A stretch of DNA of 64,000 nucleotides, from the NCBI GenBank assembly GCA_945910005.1, contig OX246747.1:5700274-5764273 (forward strand). The letters run 5' to 3'. This document shows positions 33,797 through 44,120 of this stretch, piece after piece. The position numbers and the translations under genes were made by a program. Position 1 is the first letter of the stretch. Each line of letters opens with the position of its first letter. Origin of the DNA: Isoperla grammatica (taxonomy: Eukaryota > Arthropoda > Insecta > Plecoptera > Perlodidae). The notes under the pieces were generated by a model. It searched no databases. It was not told the DNA's origin and saw nothing but the letters and a program-made list of their open reading frames with translations.

Positions 33797-34215
33797 TCGG
33801 GTCGAGGTGGGTCCCTCCTCGTGGTGACCGGTGCCCGCAGAGAGGGGTGCGCGTTCTTGAGCGAGTCTGTATCCCCACTCCTGTAGAAGGTGGTGATGCG
33901 GGGCGATCAACGAACGAGATTACGCACAAAGACTCCCAATGGCATAGAAGCCAATCCTGACCCCATTTCGTGTGAAACCAAGGCAAACACCACCATCAGA
34001 AAAAAACGAACGCCCGAGAACCAGTGCTTTCTTCATGCAACATGGCCCAGCCCTCAAGATTAAAAATAGAACCGCGCCGCCCCGCACCTCCACCTTCTAC
34101 AGCCATGGGGATACAGACAACGCGCGCCTCGGCTGACAATAGTCAGTCGACGCTAGGCTCTTGAATGAGAAGGACGTGATAGGAACTCGTGAACATGCCA
34201 GATGCAATTCTGGCG
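33797..34215. repeat. Composite repeat: hairpin head, inverted segment and ~250-bp dispersed unit
   Basis: 33797-33848 repeats the hairpin head seen at 28026. 33852-33905 is an inverted partial copy of 34076-34130 (CCACCTTCTACAG...GGGATACAGAC on opposite strands). 33960-34215 matches 56662-56945, with CTCGGCTGACAATAGTCAGT and ATGCCAGATGCAATTCTGGC followed by GAAAC. The last part is another hairpin-plus-GAAA. Confidence 0.6.
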
Positions 34216-34832
34216 AAACGTCGAGCAAATAAAGATCGATCGAGTAAAATCGTCAACTTATTCTACTATCTAACTACGATTATCCTAATTAAGCGTGATA
34301 AACACACGCTGTCACCACCACCGTGTTATTTACAGCGATCGATCCTTATTTGTTTAGGCATAACATTTTTGAAGCTGAAGGCGTTGAATTGAAATTAACA
34401 AATTTAACTAAAAATACCGGTTTGTCACGAATCTAACTTGAGCAACTTTTTTGGTTTTGTGTTTAATACACTCTGAGGGACACCAAATGTTGGTGAAGTG
34501 CTCTTATGCTGCCCGCGTTCCAATGTATGCCATCTGGCCGCCGGTTGCTCCCGTGCCCCATATGACTGAAATAGAACATTTTGTTGTAGGCCTTCATTCT
34601 TGAATTTCACCATTACATTATATGTATATAATTATTTGTCATGGTTCCTTACCTCTCATAGTAGGCCTCGTTCGGCGTATCGCTTGGCGTAAGAAAGAGC
34701 TTGTGCACGTCGATAGCTCGTACATTGGCGTCTGCAAGTTATATATGCAGATTACACGAAAGGAAAATCAATTGTCATAGGTGATTAAAAATGAGTAAAA
34801 AATGCATTTAATCGTTTTTCGTCCCCCAATTT
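34216..34832. other. No gene recognised
   Basis: AT-rich, with small frames only. Confidence 0.4.
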
Positions 34833-35520
34833 AAATAGGTAGCGGTTTTACATGTGTAGCCGATTTATGTCTTCCGGCGTGGTACGACATAATATGGGGG
34901 ACAGAGTCAGCAGGATTATTTGGGGCCTTTTGCCTGCCCAGGGACTGCTACCTTATCGTGGTGGGCAGGTTTGCGTGCTTTGTTGATCTGAGAGCTATGC
35001 CGGCGGAAGCGTATGCTTCTGGTAGGGCCACCCTAGCCGGACTGGTCGAGGAGGAGAAGTCAGACGAAGTGCAGTCCAAACCCTTATCCCCTTTCCTCCC
35101 CTTTCCCCTTCCCTCACGCGCCCTCCTACTTGCCCTTTCCTCCAAAGAGCCCCCAATTTCATCTTCATTATCACCCACTCATCGTCTTGATTAGCCAAGT
35201 TGCAAAAATATAAGACGTAAAGCCCAATTATCAATTGGGGCCTTTTGGTGACGATAATCCTTGCTATATCCCAAATGGCATGCAGCCAGTTGACTAGATT
35301 GTTGGGGACTTGATCTTTTATCATCTGTTTGACTGCAAACGATCTGTCGGTTGAGTCAAAGGCACCTGACAGGTCTATTGAGACAAGAAGGGTGCTTTGG
35401 TGCTGACTGAAGTCCTCCTCTATAATATCCTCCTGTGTAATATTGTTGTATTTGCAACCTTGTTTCACTCCTAAAATTAGATCTTTAAAATTGAGAGGTC
35501 TATTACAGCACCTTCTTGCA
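34833..35520 (-). pseudogene. LINE reverse transcriptase fragment interrupted by a type B SINE
   Basis: On the minus strand, 35468-35248 reads a RT motif A, LLVSIDLSGAFDSTD, then SFAVKQMIKDQVPNNLVNWL and ARIIVTKRPQ. The frame continues beyond the SINE at 34919 as IILLTLSPILCR and stops near 34848. The SINE (34933-35234) is flanked by a 13-bp duplication inside this frame. Only about 110 codons survive, with neither the YxDD box nor the endonuclease. The type is a non-LTR element, and the clade is uncertain. Confidence 0.6.
34933..35234 (+). mobile_element. SINE-like type B, full length
   Basis: The head is complete and the tail is ATAAGACGTAAAGCCC plus AATTATCAA. Target duplication TTGGGGCCTTTTG at 34920-34932 and 35235-35247. 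Confidence 0.92.
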
Positions 35521-35610
35521 GCGCGGATTGAAGCTGCGGGCGAGATAACATTCCTATTTTTAGCGGCAATCGACTATTAAATCACATAATATATTTTATA
35601 ATAATAATAA

Positions 35611-35985
35611 TCAAACACCCGGTTCCGACATGTCAGGTCGGGGGGTGACGTAACAATAGTTTCTCGGGCTGTCAGCGCGCTTGGCAGCGTTTACCCACTC
35701 ACCAGGGTGAACGGCTGCGTTTCCTTGACGCCGGCACCGGCATACTGCTACCTGTGCTCGACTGTGCCGACGCGCCCAACGGGACTTCCTGAGCATGCAG
35801 ACTTTCTGCTGCGTAAGCCGTGTTCTCGCAGCCGTGTTTTCCTTATTCTGGTCGATGAATCTATAAAAGTCGAACATTTCGTATGCGGCATTGGCGGCCG
35901 TCGTTGACGTCGGAACGTCGGCAAATGTGAACGTCGGGTACGTCTTTTCCGCGACCGTCGGCGGGTGATGCTGTGATTTACGCAT
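35611..35985 (-). CDS. Unidentified ORF in a GC-rich block
   Basis: A 124-codon frame with KTYPTFTFADVPTSTTAANA and a basic Arg/Lys-rich C-terminal half. It lies in a GC-rich island (35620-36060) upstream of a kinesin-like exon on the other strand. No domain is recognised, and overlapping open frames on both strands reduce confidence. Confidence 0.25.
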   Translation of the reverse strand: MRKSQHHPPTVAEKTYPTFTFADVPTSTTAANAAYEMFDFYRFIDQNKENTAARTRLTQQKVCMLRKSRWARRHSRAQVAVCRCRRQGNAAVHPGEWVNAAKRADSPRNYCYVTPRPDMSEPGV

Positions 35986-36299
35986 GCTGATTGGCGGTGG
36001 GGCCGTATCAGCGTCTTCGCTTGCCGGCGGACGCGCGACTGCAACGTGGTAAGCTGTTGGTTAGTTTGCGAGAAAACAAGATGTGGAGATGTCAGTCTGG
36101 ACCATGCAAATATTATCCAACATATATATATATATATCAAAAAATTCTGCAGAAACTGATCATTTGTTTGAATTACATTATTCATAAGTGAAACTGAGTG
36201 GGAAAAAGAGAGAGGAACCCAGAGTAAAGGAAGGAGGACAGTGACGTCTTCCCATAGCATTGCTATTGCATTTAATCTTTCTGTTTGTTATCGTTACAG

Positions 36300-36502
36300 G
36301 TAATAGTCGGACTTTAATGATTGCATGCATTTCACCGAGTGACCAAGACTTGAAGGAAACACTAAATACCTTACAGTATGCCAACCGAGCGCGAAACATC
36401 ATGAACCGAGTAACTGTCAATCAAGATAGTTCCTCAAAGACGAATGTTCGGTTACAAAAACGGGTTGCCCAATTGGAACTCGAGTTGCAAGAAAAGCGCC
36501 AG
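36300..36502 (+). CDS. KIF21-like kinesin, last motor exon and neck
   Basis: The exon is bounded by acceptor TATCGTTACAG (to 36299) and donor CAG/GTTAGT (36503). It encodes [37 protein letters not shown] and then a charged helix ([18 protein letters not shown]). This is the kinesin motor end (the NSRT..I.C.SPS and ETLNTL.YA.RA motifs) followed by neck coiled coil. It best fits KIF21/KIF4-like plus-end motors, which move along microtubules. It is open and well conserved, unlike the P-loop exon at 25286. The middle motor exons (switch I/II) were not found between them. I infer that both are parts of one + strand gene. Confidence 0.7.
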
Positions 36503-36898
36503 GTTAGTTGTTCTAATTAGTAATAGTATTCTGTATAGGTATTCAATGACCTTGATTATTTGATATGATAGGCCCTATCGATATCGCGAGAAAATTGAGA
36601 TCAGTTTTGATAATGATGTGGTACCGGTATAGTGTTATATTCGAACATATTACAAAACCATGGTATATAAAATTATAAAAATATTTATGCCTTGGCCAGC
36701 AATATGTTTTGCTGAAGTTAAGATTGCTACAGTTTGTCACTGCACATCTCCTCGAGGAACTAGGATATCACGATATCATTGTTAGCTTGAAGTATTTATT
36801 CCATGGTCGGCAGTATCGGTACGCATGGCTGCAGTTCGTCCCCCACCACCCTGATAACCTCACAACAAAATATGAGACGTTAATTCCAAATAATCGAG

Positions 36899-37150
36899 TT
36901 GCCCGCCAAGGCCCGCCGGAGATCCCTCCGACGATGCCACCCTAGCCGGACTGGTCGAGGAGGAGAAGTCAGACGAAGTGCAGTCCACACCCCAATCCTC
37001 TTTTCTCCCCTTTCCTCTTTCCTCACGCTCCCTCCTACGTGCCCCTTTCCTCCAAAGAGCCCCCAATTTCATCATTATCAATCACTCATCGTCTTGATTA
37101 GCCAAGTTGCAAAAATACAAGACTTTAAGCCCAAATATCAATCAATCAAT
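36899..37150 (+). mobile_element. SINE-like type B with rearranged head
   Basis: From CCACCCTAGCCGGACTGG onward it is type B. The first ~50 bp (TTGCCCGCCAAGGCCCGCCG...) only loosely resemble the head. Tail AAATATCAATCAATCAATC. Confidence 0.75.
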
Positions 37151-37260
37151 CCGTAGTGAATTTGGCCGATTACACTCTGGAAACTTCCAGTAGCTAGTAG
37201 ACGCAAACTCACTGGAACCTAGAAAATATAACAAAAGTGCGTTGAATTTGGGGAAGCCGA

Positions 37261-37631
37261 CCTGCCCAGGGACTGCTACCTTATCGTGGTGGGCAGGTTT
37301 GCGTGCTTTGTTGATCCCGAGAGCTATGCCGGCGGAACGTATGCTTCTGGTTGGGCCACCCTAGCCGGACTGGTCGAGGAGGAGAAGTCAGACGAAGTGC
37401 AGTTCACACCCTAATCCCTTTTCCTCCTCTTTCCCCTTTCCTCACGCGCCCTCCTACTTGCCTTTTTCCTCCAAAGAGCCCCCAATTTCATCTTCATTAT
37501 CACCCATTCATTGTCTCGATTAGCCTCGTTGCAAAAATATGAGACGTTAAGCCCAAATATCAATCAATCGTCTTGATTAGCCAAGTTGCAAAAATATAAG
37601 ACGTTAAGCCCAAAATCAATCATCATCATGA
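37261..37631 (+). mobile_element. SINE-like type B with duplicated 3' end
   Basis: A complete copy to AAATATCAATCAATC at 37569, followed at once by a second 3' end (GTCTTGATTAGCCAAGTTGC to GACGTTAAGCCC, AAAATCAATCATCATCAT). The flanking GGAAGCCGA at 37252-37260 and 37632-37640 encloses both, so they inserted as one molecule. Confidence 0.82.
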
Positions 37632-38190
37632 GGAAGCCGATGAGTGGCCATATTGTTGGCAATTCAAACATTGCCGTGGACCTGATTTGCCACGGTCACG
37701 CTCAAAGGAGACTTTATTATGGTAATGATGATGGTAAAGCGCTCGTGTTGCTTTAATAGAACCAGCGCAAAACATCTCACATCCCGAATGTTTGTGGATG
37801 TTGGGGGAGGGGGGGCTTTGCCCAGCCTTGCTATTAGCTTACAATAACAGCCTTTGGTCACAACTGTATCCAGTAAACACTCGTCCACTACCTCGGAGCC
37901 ACAGTGAGCCAGAACTCTGCACCTCACTGAGGGGGGGGGGGGGGGGGTGCTTCCACGCAGATGCTTGGATTGCACAGCTGCGCTTCTGCTGGGACTGGGG
38001 CACCACCACCGCACAAGGTGAATAAGGATGAAGGGTTTAAGGAAGAGAACAAACCATCAGCAACCCTAGAAGGGGGGTGCCTCCCCTGCTCCTATCAGAG
38101 AGGGTATCTGTCTTGTCTGTATTTATAAGTAATCTATTGCTGGTTTCGGCCTTCTGATTGGTCGGCCATTGCTGTACGATCTAAATTAGT
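37632..38190. other. No gene recognised
   Basis: Contains a poly-G run at 37931-37947 and no credible coding exon. Confidence 0.4.
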
Positions 38191-38345
38191 TTAAAGGTAG
38201 GCTCCGGCGAATAAAGGTGTTTTTCGGATTATCTTATCTTTCTATTTAATGTAGTCGTATGAATGAAAAGTCGAAAACCAGGCGCTTCTAGCACGCGTCT
38301 GGCCGGAGCTGCGCCGCTTGCAAGTGAGCGGTGGTGGGGGTAAAA

Positions 38346-38360
38346 ACGTCATCGGTACCC
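38346..38360 (+). promoter_or_regulatory. Subterminal inverted repeat, left
   Basis: ACGTCATCGGTACCC is perfectly mirrored at 41729-41743, where it overlaps TGACGTCA. The location about 150 bp inside each terminus suggests transposase or THAP-domain binding sites, or promoter elements. This is inference. Confidence 0.6.
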
Positions 38361-38436
38361 AAACGCTCCGCGATCGCTACGCCGGACGGCTTGATTACAG
38401 CTCACAGCAGCGTGCGTTGAGCAGTTGTGTTTTGAA

Positions 38437-38964
38437 ATGGCAAGCTTTCTTCCGTATCAACAGGACCCTCGCAAATCTGAAAGGAAGGAACAGCCCCGAA
38501 AGGAAAAGAAGATAAACGGGGATCTTGTAGGAAGAGCAATGCGGAGTGATTGGTGCGAGTGCGTCGATTGTGAGGCAATGCCTACAGATCAAGAAAGCGT
38601 TTGTTGCTATCAAAGTGAGATTATTTCAAAAATACGTGGCAGTGCATTGTGCATTTGTCATCACATTTCTTTTGAGGCTACCGCCTTGAACCCTGACACC
38701 CTGAAGGCAGCCCGACAGGCGATGCTTTGCTACGTGAAGACTGGGACGGGACATTTGAAAGAAGACACCAACCGCACTTGGCGGTTTTTTGCGTACAAGC
38801 AGTTTATACACTGGATTAATTCCTGGGTGAGTTTGGGTAAGAACAATAGAAAAGTTATTCCTTCTTGCGTGGTCAACGAAATTCGACGACAATTCCCCGA
38901 GGCCGATGATGTCTACGTTGGATTCGTGGCCGCCGCGGATCATGATACTGCATATTTGGACTAG
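38437..38964 (+). CDS. P2X7 ballast-like zinc-binding protein encoded inside Kolobok
   Basis: 175 codons from ATG at 38437 (an in-frame TTG lies 12 bp earlier) to TAG at 38962. Residues 1-25 are basic. Residues 39-57 read WCECVDCEAMPTDQESVCC, followed by CICHHISFEATALNPDTL (72-89) and WRFFAYKQFIHWI (115-127). Residues 140-162 read VIPSCVVNEIRRQFP and VYVGF. This Cys-rich order, including RxxAYrqFxxW and the IPSCVV.IR..FP..Y.GF end, matches the cytoplasmic ballast domain of P2X7. That domain is known also as a stand-alone or fused domain in many animal genes. There are no membrane segments, so it is not a channel. The frame is intact while the partner transposase is not. AATAAA at 39182 could serve polyadenylation. 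Role in transposition unknown. Confidence 0.78.
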   Translation: MASFLPYQQDPRKSERKEQPRKEKKINGDLVGRAMRSDWCECVDCEAMPTDQESVCCYQSEIISKIRGSALCICHHISFEATALNPDTLKAARQAMLCYVKTGTGHLKEDTNRTWRFFAYKQFIHWINSWVSLGKNNRKVIPSCVVNEIRRQFPEADDVYVGFVAAADHDTAYLD

Positions 38965-39419
38965 GCCTAAATCACCCTGCAATGTAGCCATATTTTTCGT
39001 TGTAAGCTTTTCGTATTTCTGCAGAGTAAAATTGTTTTCAAGTTATTTGCATGATATATTTTACATTGATTTTCATAACATTTTGTCTGGAAATTAATCT
39101 ATGCTAACTGGCTAGTTTCTAGCGGTATATTATCATGTAAATATGCATGCGATGGCTTACAATAAGTGTGTTATATGAAAAAATAAAACTGCATTTACTG
39201 AATTGAGTCTAAAGATTATTTTAAATATTTGTACCAAAATAATGCACCACAATTACATAGGTAATATTCATAATATTTGTAATTTTCAAGTTTTCGTGAG
39301 TACCAAAGAAATTCATCAAATTATAAATAACTGATAATTTCACAACTTTCCACTAACACAAATTTTACAATCGTCACAATGTGTGACGATGGGCCTATAC
39401 TACTCACCTATTGAAGATT

Positions 39420-41570
39420 TCAGTATTGGTGGAATCGAGTGAAACTTCTCTTCCTCATTTCTTTATTGGAAGGCCGTGGAATTGGAGTAATGTTGGCTGG
39501 GACTTCGATGAGATACGGATCGTCTTCTATGGAGCAGTCCATTCCACCCACAACGTTGCAAACTTTGGTAACCAACTCTTTGCGCCAAGTGTAATCCTTT
39601 GCAAATCGGATCGAGCGTTCCACAAATTTCTTTGTTGGCTTTGAATAGCGCACTTCGGTTCGATTTATTTCGCGGCCGACGTTGACGTTGTGGTCTATGA
39701 TGGCCAGCATTCCTCGGAGCACCATGCCATCGTACGAGAAGTGCAACTTCTTGGGCAGATATTTCAACCGTACGTTGTGGTATGATTCCAAGCTGCCTGT
39801 ATGGCAGTAATGCTTGGTATGACGCAAATCCTTGATAAAGTTCGCGTCTTCCACTACACTTGACAGCAATCTGAAGTCATGCGACGCCGGGTCCATCCAG
39901 TCGATGTCTCTTTCATCCTCCTCATCCAGTTCATCGTGGGCGCACTGGTGGAAATGCTTGTTACCGTTCCAAACATGTTTATTTGTCACGTGGTTCAAAA
40001 GAGATCTAAATTTCTCAACAAGAATATCGTCATTACCCTCACACGTCATAGACGACCACCACAAATGTGTCAAAACAGCCGGCTTCCACGATGCAAGTCC
40101 AGGCGCCTTTTTTTCTAGTGCAGTGATGTTCTTGCCTAGACTTCTACACACGTGCCACACGTCGAATTCGTGAATAATGTTGGGATATTTCTCACGTATC
40201 AACTTCCTGATTCCACGATGTCGATCGGAAAGGAATAATTTGATATCGATCTCATATTCGATCAGTCTGGCTAATAGCGCTTCGCATGCAGGTTTCTCAA
40301 GCTCTCCTATAATTACCCCTTTTTGTACAACAATAAAATCAATCATTTTATCAGTCTTGACGTCCATGATTGTATAAGTGCAGTACTTAGCAGAGAATCC
40401 TGGAGAATCAAACTGCCCATCCCCTGCGACCCATGTGTCACCATCATTTCCTATTAGCTCGCGGATATTCTCCAGTTTGTGTTGCGTCCATGTGTGTTTG
40501 ATGGCGGGTGCAATGAAACGGTCTACAATGTCATAGTACGTTGATTCACTCATAAAAAGCAAACTCAGTGTTTCGGCTAGAGATTATATTTTCTTGAAGC
40601 CCAAGCCTGTGCAATACATTGCCGTCGCGAGTTGGATTGTCCCTAAGCCAAATCTATTTTTGCTCTCTTGAGAGCGCCACTGCCATACATGGCCAATCTC
40701 ACAACGTGTTGTAACAATCAGTATTGAAGCTTTGGTAGATTGTTGAGTTCGTACAATAGAGTGTCCACATTTTGTACAGTTTTTGAACAACTGTTTTAGA
40801 CATTCCCAATAAACTAAAAACACGTCGTATTTGGCAGATGTTTTCATTTTCTCATTGTTGGTTGACAGTTTGTTTGTGCTCTCTTCTGCATCAACGTTGT
40901 CTGATTAGGAGCTGAAATCGGTTGAAATACGCTCGTATTCTTCATCCGACTCCGAGATATTGTTGTCCTCGACATCTGGATCGCTTTCACACGATTGTCT
41001 TTCTATCATATCGCCTATGAGATTGCATTGTATGCCAATCTCCCGTGTAGCTTGACTAGACGTTGGCGTCGCCGTTGGTGTAGGCATCCCAGCTAGCAGT
41101 ATCGACTCGACGTCTGGCTCGACTTCCATGAGAACGGGGTCGGGGAACCTTGTCTCACTATCATTGATGGCTTCAGCTACTCTCCTCTTTCGCAGATACA
41201 CGGATTCACGTCGCCGCCTTTTATTTGTAGGCTGATTTGAAGCTGATGGTATCAAAACACTGGGCTTACCATTCAAGTTTATGGAAGGTACAGCTGTTTT
41301 CTTCAAATATCTGTTGGACGTTTTAGTATACACACCACACTCATTTTTTAGCCTCGATACTAATTCAAAATCGTTCTCATCAAAGTGAATGGAGCACACA
41401 ACAGCTACAGATCCCGGGATGAAGTTGTCCCTGTTTATTTTTATCAACCACGCTTTTCTACGAGTTGGAGATCGCCCGCTGTCCGGGAGTTTGTGAAAAC
41501 TAACTGTCTCATCGCTAACAGCAAGTTTCCCGGGTTTATTACTGCAGCCAAACACGCAGCAAGACGGCAT
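39420..41570 (-). pseudogene. Kolobok-like THAP-DDE transposase with two in-frame stops
   Basis: One continuous frame runs from ATG at 41570 to the stop at 39420, broken only by TAA at 40905-40907 and 40584-40586. Residues 1-95 form a THAP zinc finger (MPSCCVFGC, FHKLPD, W, VVCSIHFDENDFE, AVPSI). An acidic linker follows. The next block has CTKCG and C...GH...W (about 40847-40600). The DDE domain follows, with AGDGQFDSPGFSAKY (first Asp), LSDRHRGIRKLI (second Asp), FDVWHVCRSLGKN and GSLESYHN (Glu). Order and motifs fit transposases of THAP-bearing Kolobok elements. Without the two nonsense codons it would be about 716 residues, so inactivation looks recent. Confidence 0.82.
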
Positions 41571-41728
41571 TTTAAGTAAGGAGTAAACACTACACAAACA
41601 AGAAAGCACTGAGTCGAAGGAAAAATTTCACTAACTGAGAAAATACAGCGAGTAACACACGTGATGTTGCATTGCGCAGCACGCTCCTATTACTATTGCC
41701 GCTAGGCCAGCCCAGCCGGCCGGCCGGA

Positions 41729-41743
41729 GGGTACCGATGACGT
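41729..41743 (-). promoter_or_regulatory. Subterminal inverted repeat, right
   Basis: GGGTACCGATGACGT, complement of 38346-38360. It lies about 160 bp upstream of the transposase start and continues into CACAGCT. Confidence 0.6.
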
Positions 41744-42202
41744 CACAGCTCTCTGCTGGTCAACAGTCAAAGGCTTATTCACGGCGCTACAAACGGCGTA
41801 GGAGCATCGCGTTTTTTGCATTCTACTTTTGGTGCTTGCCTCCACCAAAATAAATAAAAAACCATCACTGGAGCCTACCTTTAAGTTGTGCTCACTCTCA
41901 GCGCTGCCTGTAGCTGTGCGCGGTCGTAGATGTTCCCGAGGCTGTTCATGCTCTCGCGGCGAACGGCGCTACGCTAACCGGGAGGCCAAGCTGACCTAGC
42001 CTCGTTGAATGTATACTACAGCGCAATCGAATAATCGTTTATATCTCGGGAACCACCGACGTCAGATATATAAACAAGGCCATTTTCCGATAGGCGCCGT
42101 CAAGACGCTTTGTTTAAGCTCACCCCCAGCGTTGTGACGCCAACGGTGCGTCCGTGACAAGAGATTCTGTCGTCAAGGCGGTGGTGTTTTCTACGCAGTC
42201 CG

Positions 42203-43840
42203 CCCCCATTATATGGGTCCAGCGGTCTCTCGGCTGACTGTTCATGCGCCCCACGGGACTTCTGGAGGCTAACAAAACTCCTGCAAACTAAACGACCGGC
42301 CGAGCCTCCACAACAAAGCACAACCGGCCTCGTCTTCACTAACAAGGACAAAGCCGAAGTACTTGCAAACGCCTTCGCGGACACGTTTACCCTCAACCCG
42401 CTAACGGCCGACACGCAAAGCCTACTCGACGAACTAGACCGGTGTGAAAACAACCACCACCCCCAACCGGCAGCAGAACAAACCATCGAACAATGCACAC
42501 TGTTCGAACTCGCACACATCATCAGCGTGCTCCCGCCAAAGAAGGCTCCAGGTTTCGACCTCGTAACTGTCCAACTAGTCCGACAACTACCACACGAAGC
42601 AGCAGAACATCTGGTCAAGCTATTCAACATAGCACTCAACATGCAGCACTTCCCGGCGCCGTGGAAACTAGCCCGAGTAATTGCAATTTGCAAACCAGGA
42701 AAACCACCGTCCCAGCCAACGAGCTATCGCCCAATCAGCCTCCTCAGCACCCTGGGGAAACTACTGGAGCGGGTGTTCCTCCGGCGCCTCAACAAGGCTA
42801 TCGAACAATCAGGTGCGCTGCCCGACTTCCAATATGGATTCCGTCGTGGGCACTCCACGGTTCATGCTCTCTCTTGAATGACCGACAAAATAACATCGGC
42901 ATTCAACAAGCGCCACTACGCCATGGCTGTCTATCTCGACGTTGCGAAGGCCTTCGACCGGGTCTGGCATGATGGTCTAATGCTAAAGATGCACAGACTC
43001 GGAATTCCTCGTGAACTGACAGGCTTCATCCGTTCTTACCTCCAACATCGAGAATTCGCCGTCGCGTGGCAAGACGGCATGTCCACTCTCAAGCCGATAC
43101 ATGCAGGAGTGCCGCAGGGTTCGGTAATCGGACCAACCCTGTTCTCCTTATTCACTCACGACATACCGGTACCATCAAACCAAGAATACGTCACGGCCAC
43201 ATTATTTGCTGACGACTTCTCGGCTGTGGCAACCGGCCTGCATCCAGCATTAGCACTGCGCCGGCTAACAGAGTACACAAGCACAGTCATGCCTTGGTAC
43301 ACCTCGTGGCGCATAGCAATCAATCCCGCCAAAACTACAGCCACCCTGTTCTCAAGAAGAAAGGCGAAGAACCCTGCGTCTCCATTCACGCTACGAGGAC
43401 GCGTCGAGCCTCCATTACAAATACATGGAACAACAGTCCCGTGGACAAAAACAAGCAACTGTCTAGGGGTAACTCTAGATAGCAAACTCCTTTGGAGAGA
43501 ACACATCAGCAAAGTCAGCGCGAAAATATCATGCAAAGTAGGAGCCCTGCGCTCCCTCCTACTGTCTACTTCCTTGACCACAAGATCAAAAATACAACTC
43601 TACAAGATGGCGCTTCGGCCCACTTTCACGTACGCAGCGCCGGTCTGGGCAGGGACAGCGGAAACCAATCTGCTACCGCTCCAACGCCTACAAAATAGAA
43701 TACTTCGCCAAATCGCCCGAGCGCCGCGCTCTACTCCGATTCGTGAACTCAACGACCAGCTTGTTGTGGACAACGTCCTCCCGCATTTACACAAGCTCTC
43801 CAAGAGGTTCTACGAACGAGCCGGACATCAAAACATCTAA
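42203..43840 (+). pseudogene. Jockey-like LINE reverse transcriptase, 5'-truncated, one stop
   Basis: The open frame starts near 42252 (RDFWRLTK) and continues through TNKDKAEVLANAFADTF, KKAPGFDLVTVQLV, SYRPISLLSTLGKLLE and FQYGFRRGHST. It meets TGA at 42875-42877. It resumes in the same frame with motif A YLDVAKAFDRVWH, motif B GVPQGSVIGPTLF, the catalytic FADD box, and LGVTLDSKLLW. It ends at TAA 43838. Motifs match the Jockey group. The apurinic endonuclease and ORF1 are missing. 42203-42233 (CCCCCATTATATGGGTCCAG and following 11 bp) is identical to part of the 100-bp array downstream. Confidence 0.85.
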
Positions 43841-44120
43841 TCGTTGCCAACCTTGCAGCAATAACAGTCCACCCGTCGGACAAGTACAGGCGCCCGATCG
43901 CCTCACAAGGAGAACCAGACACGAGACCACCGCGGAAACGCATCAAACTGGCCTAGCAGCATCACCGGTATCATAGAGATACACCCAAGCGCCCATAGTG
44001 AGCGCAACTCGCAACAATCAAGAGACCATATCCACTACCCAGTCATTGGTCGATGGCCGCATAAATGGCCGGTACCGATACTAGTGCACCAACTGGTCAC
44101 ACTAACAAAGACAAAACGAG

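Larger units (their letters stand above)
38191..41884. mobile_element. Kolobok-type DNA transposon, full length
   Basis: TTAA at 38191-38194 and 41881-41884 encloses an element of 3686 bp. Its termini are AGGTAGGCTCC (38195-38205) and the exact inverse GGAGCCTACCT (41870-41880). A second inverted pair, ACGTCATCGGTACCC at 38346-38360 and its complement at 41729-41743, lies inside each end. Two genes converge: a ballast-domain protein on + near the left end, and a THAP-DDE transposase on - from the right end. TTAA duplication plus a THAP transposase is the Kolobok hallmark. piggyBac also uses TTAA, but its transposase is different. Confidence 0.88.

Noticed and set aside
42100..42693. 197-codon minus-strand ORF
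   Set aside because: Antisense to the Jockey-like reverse transcriptase, Ser/Arg/Cys-rich as expected for a shadow frame.
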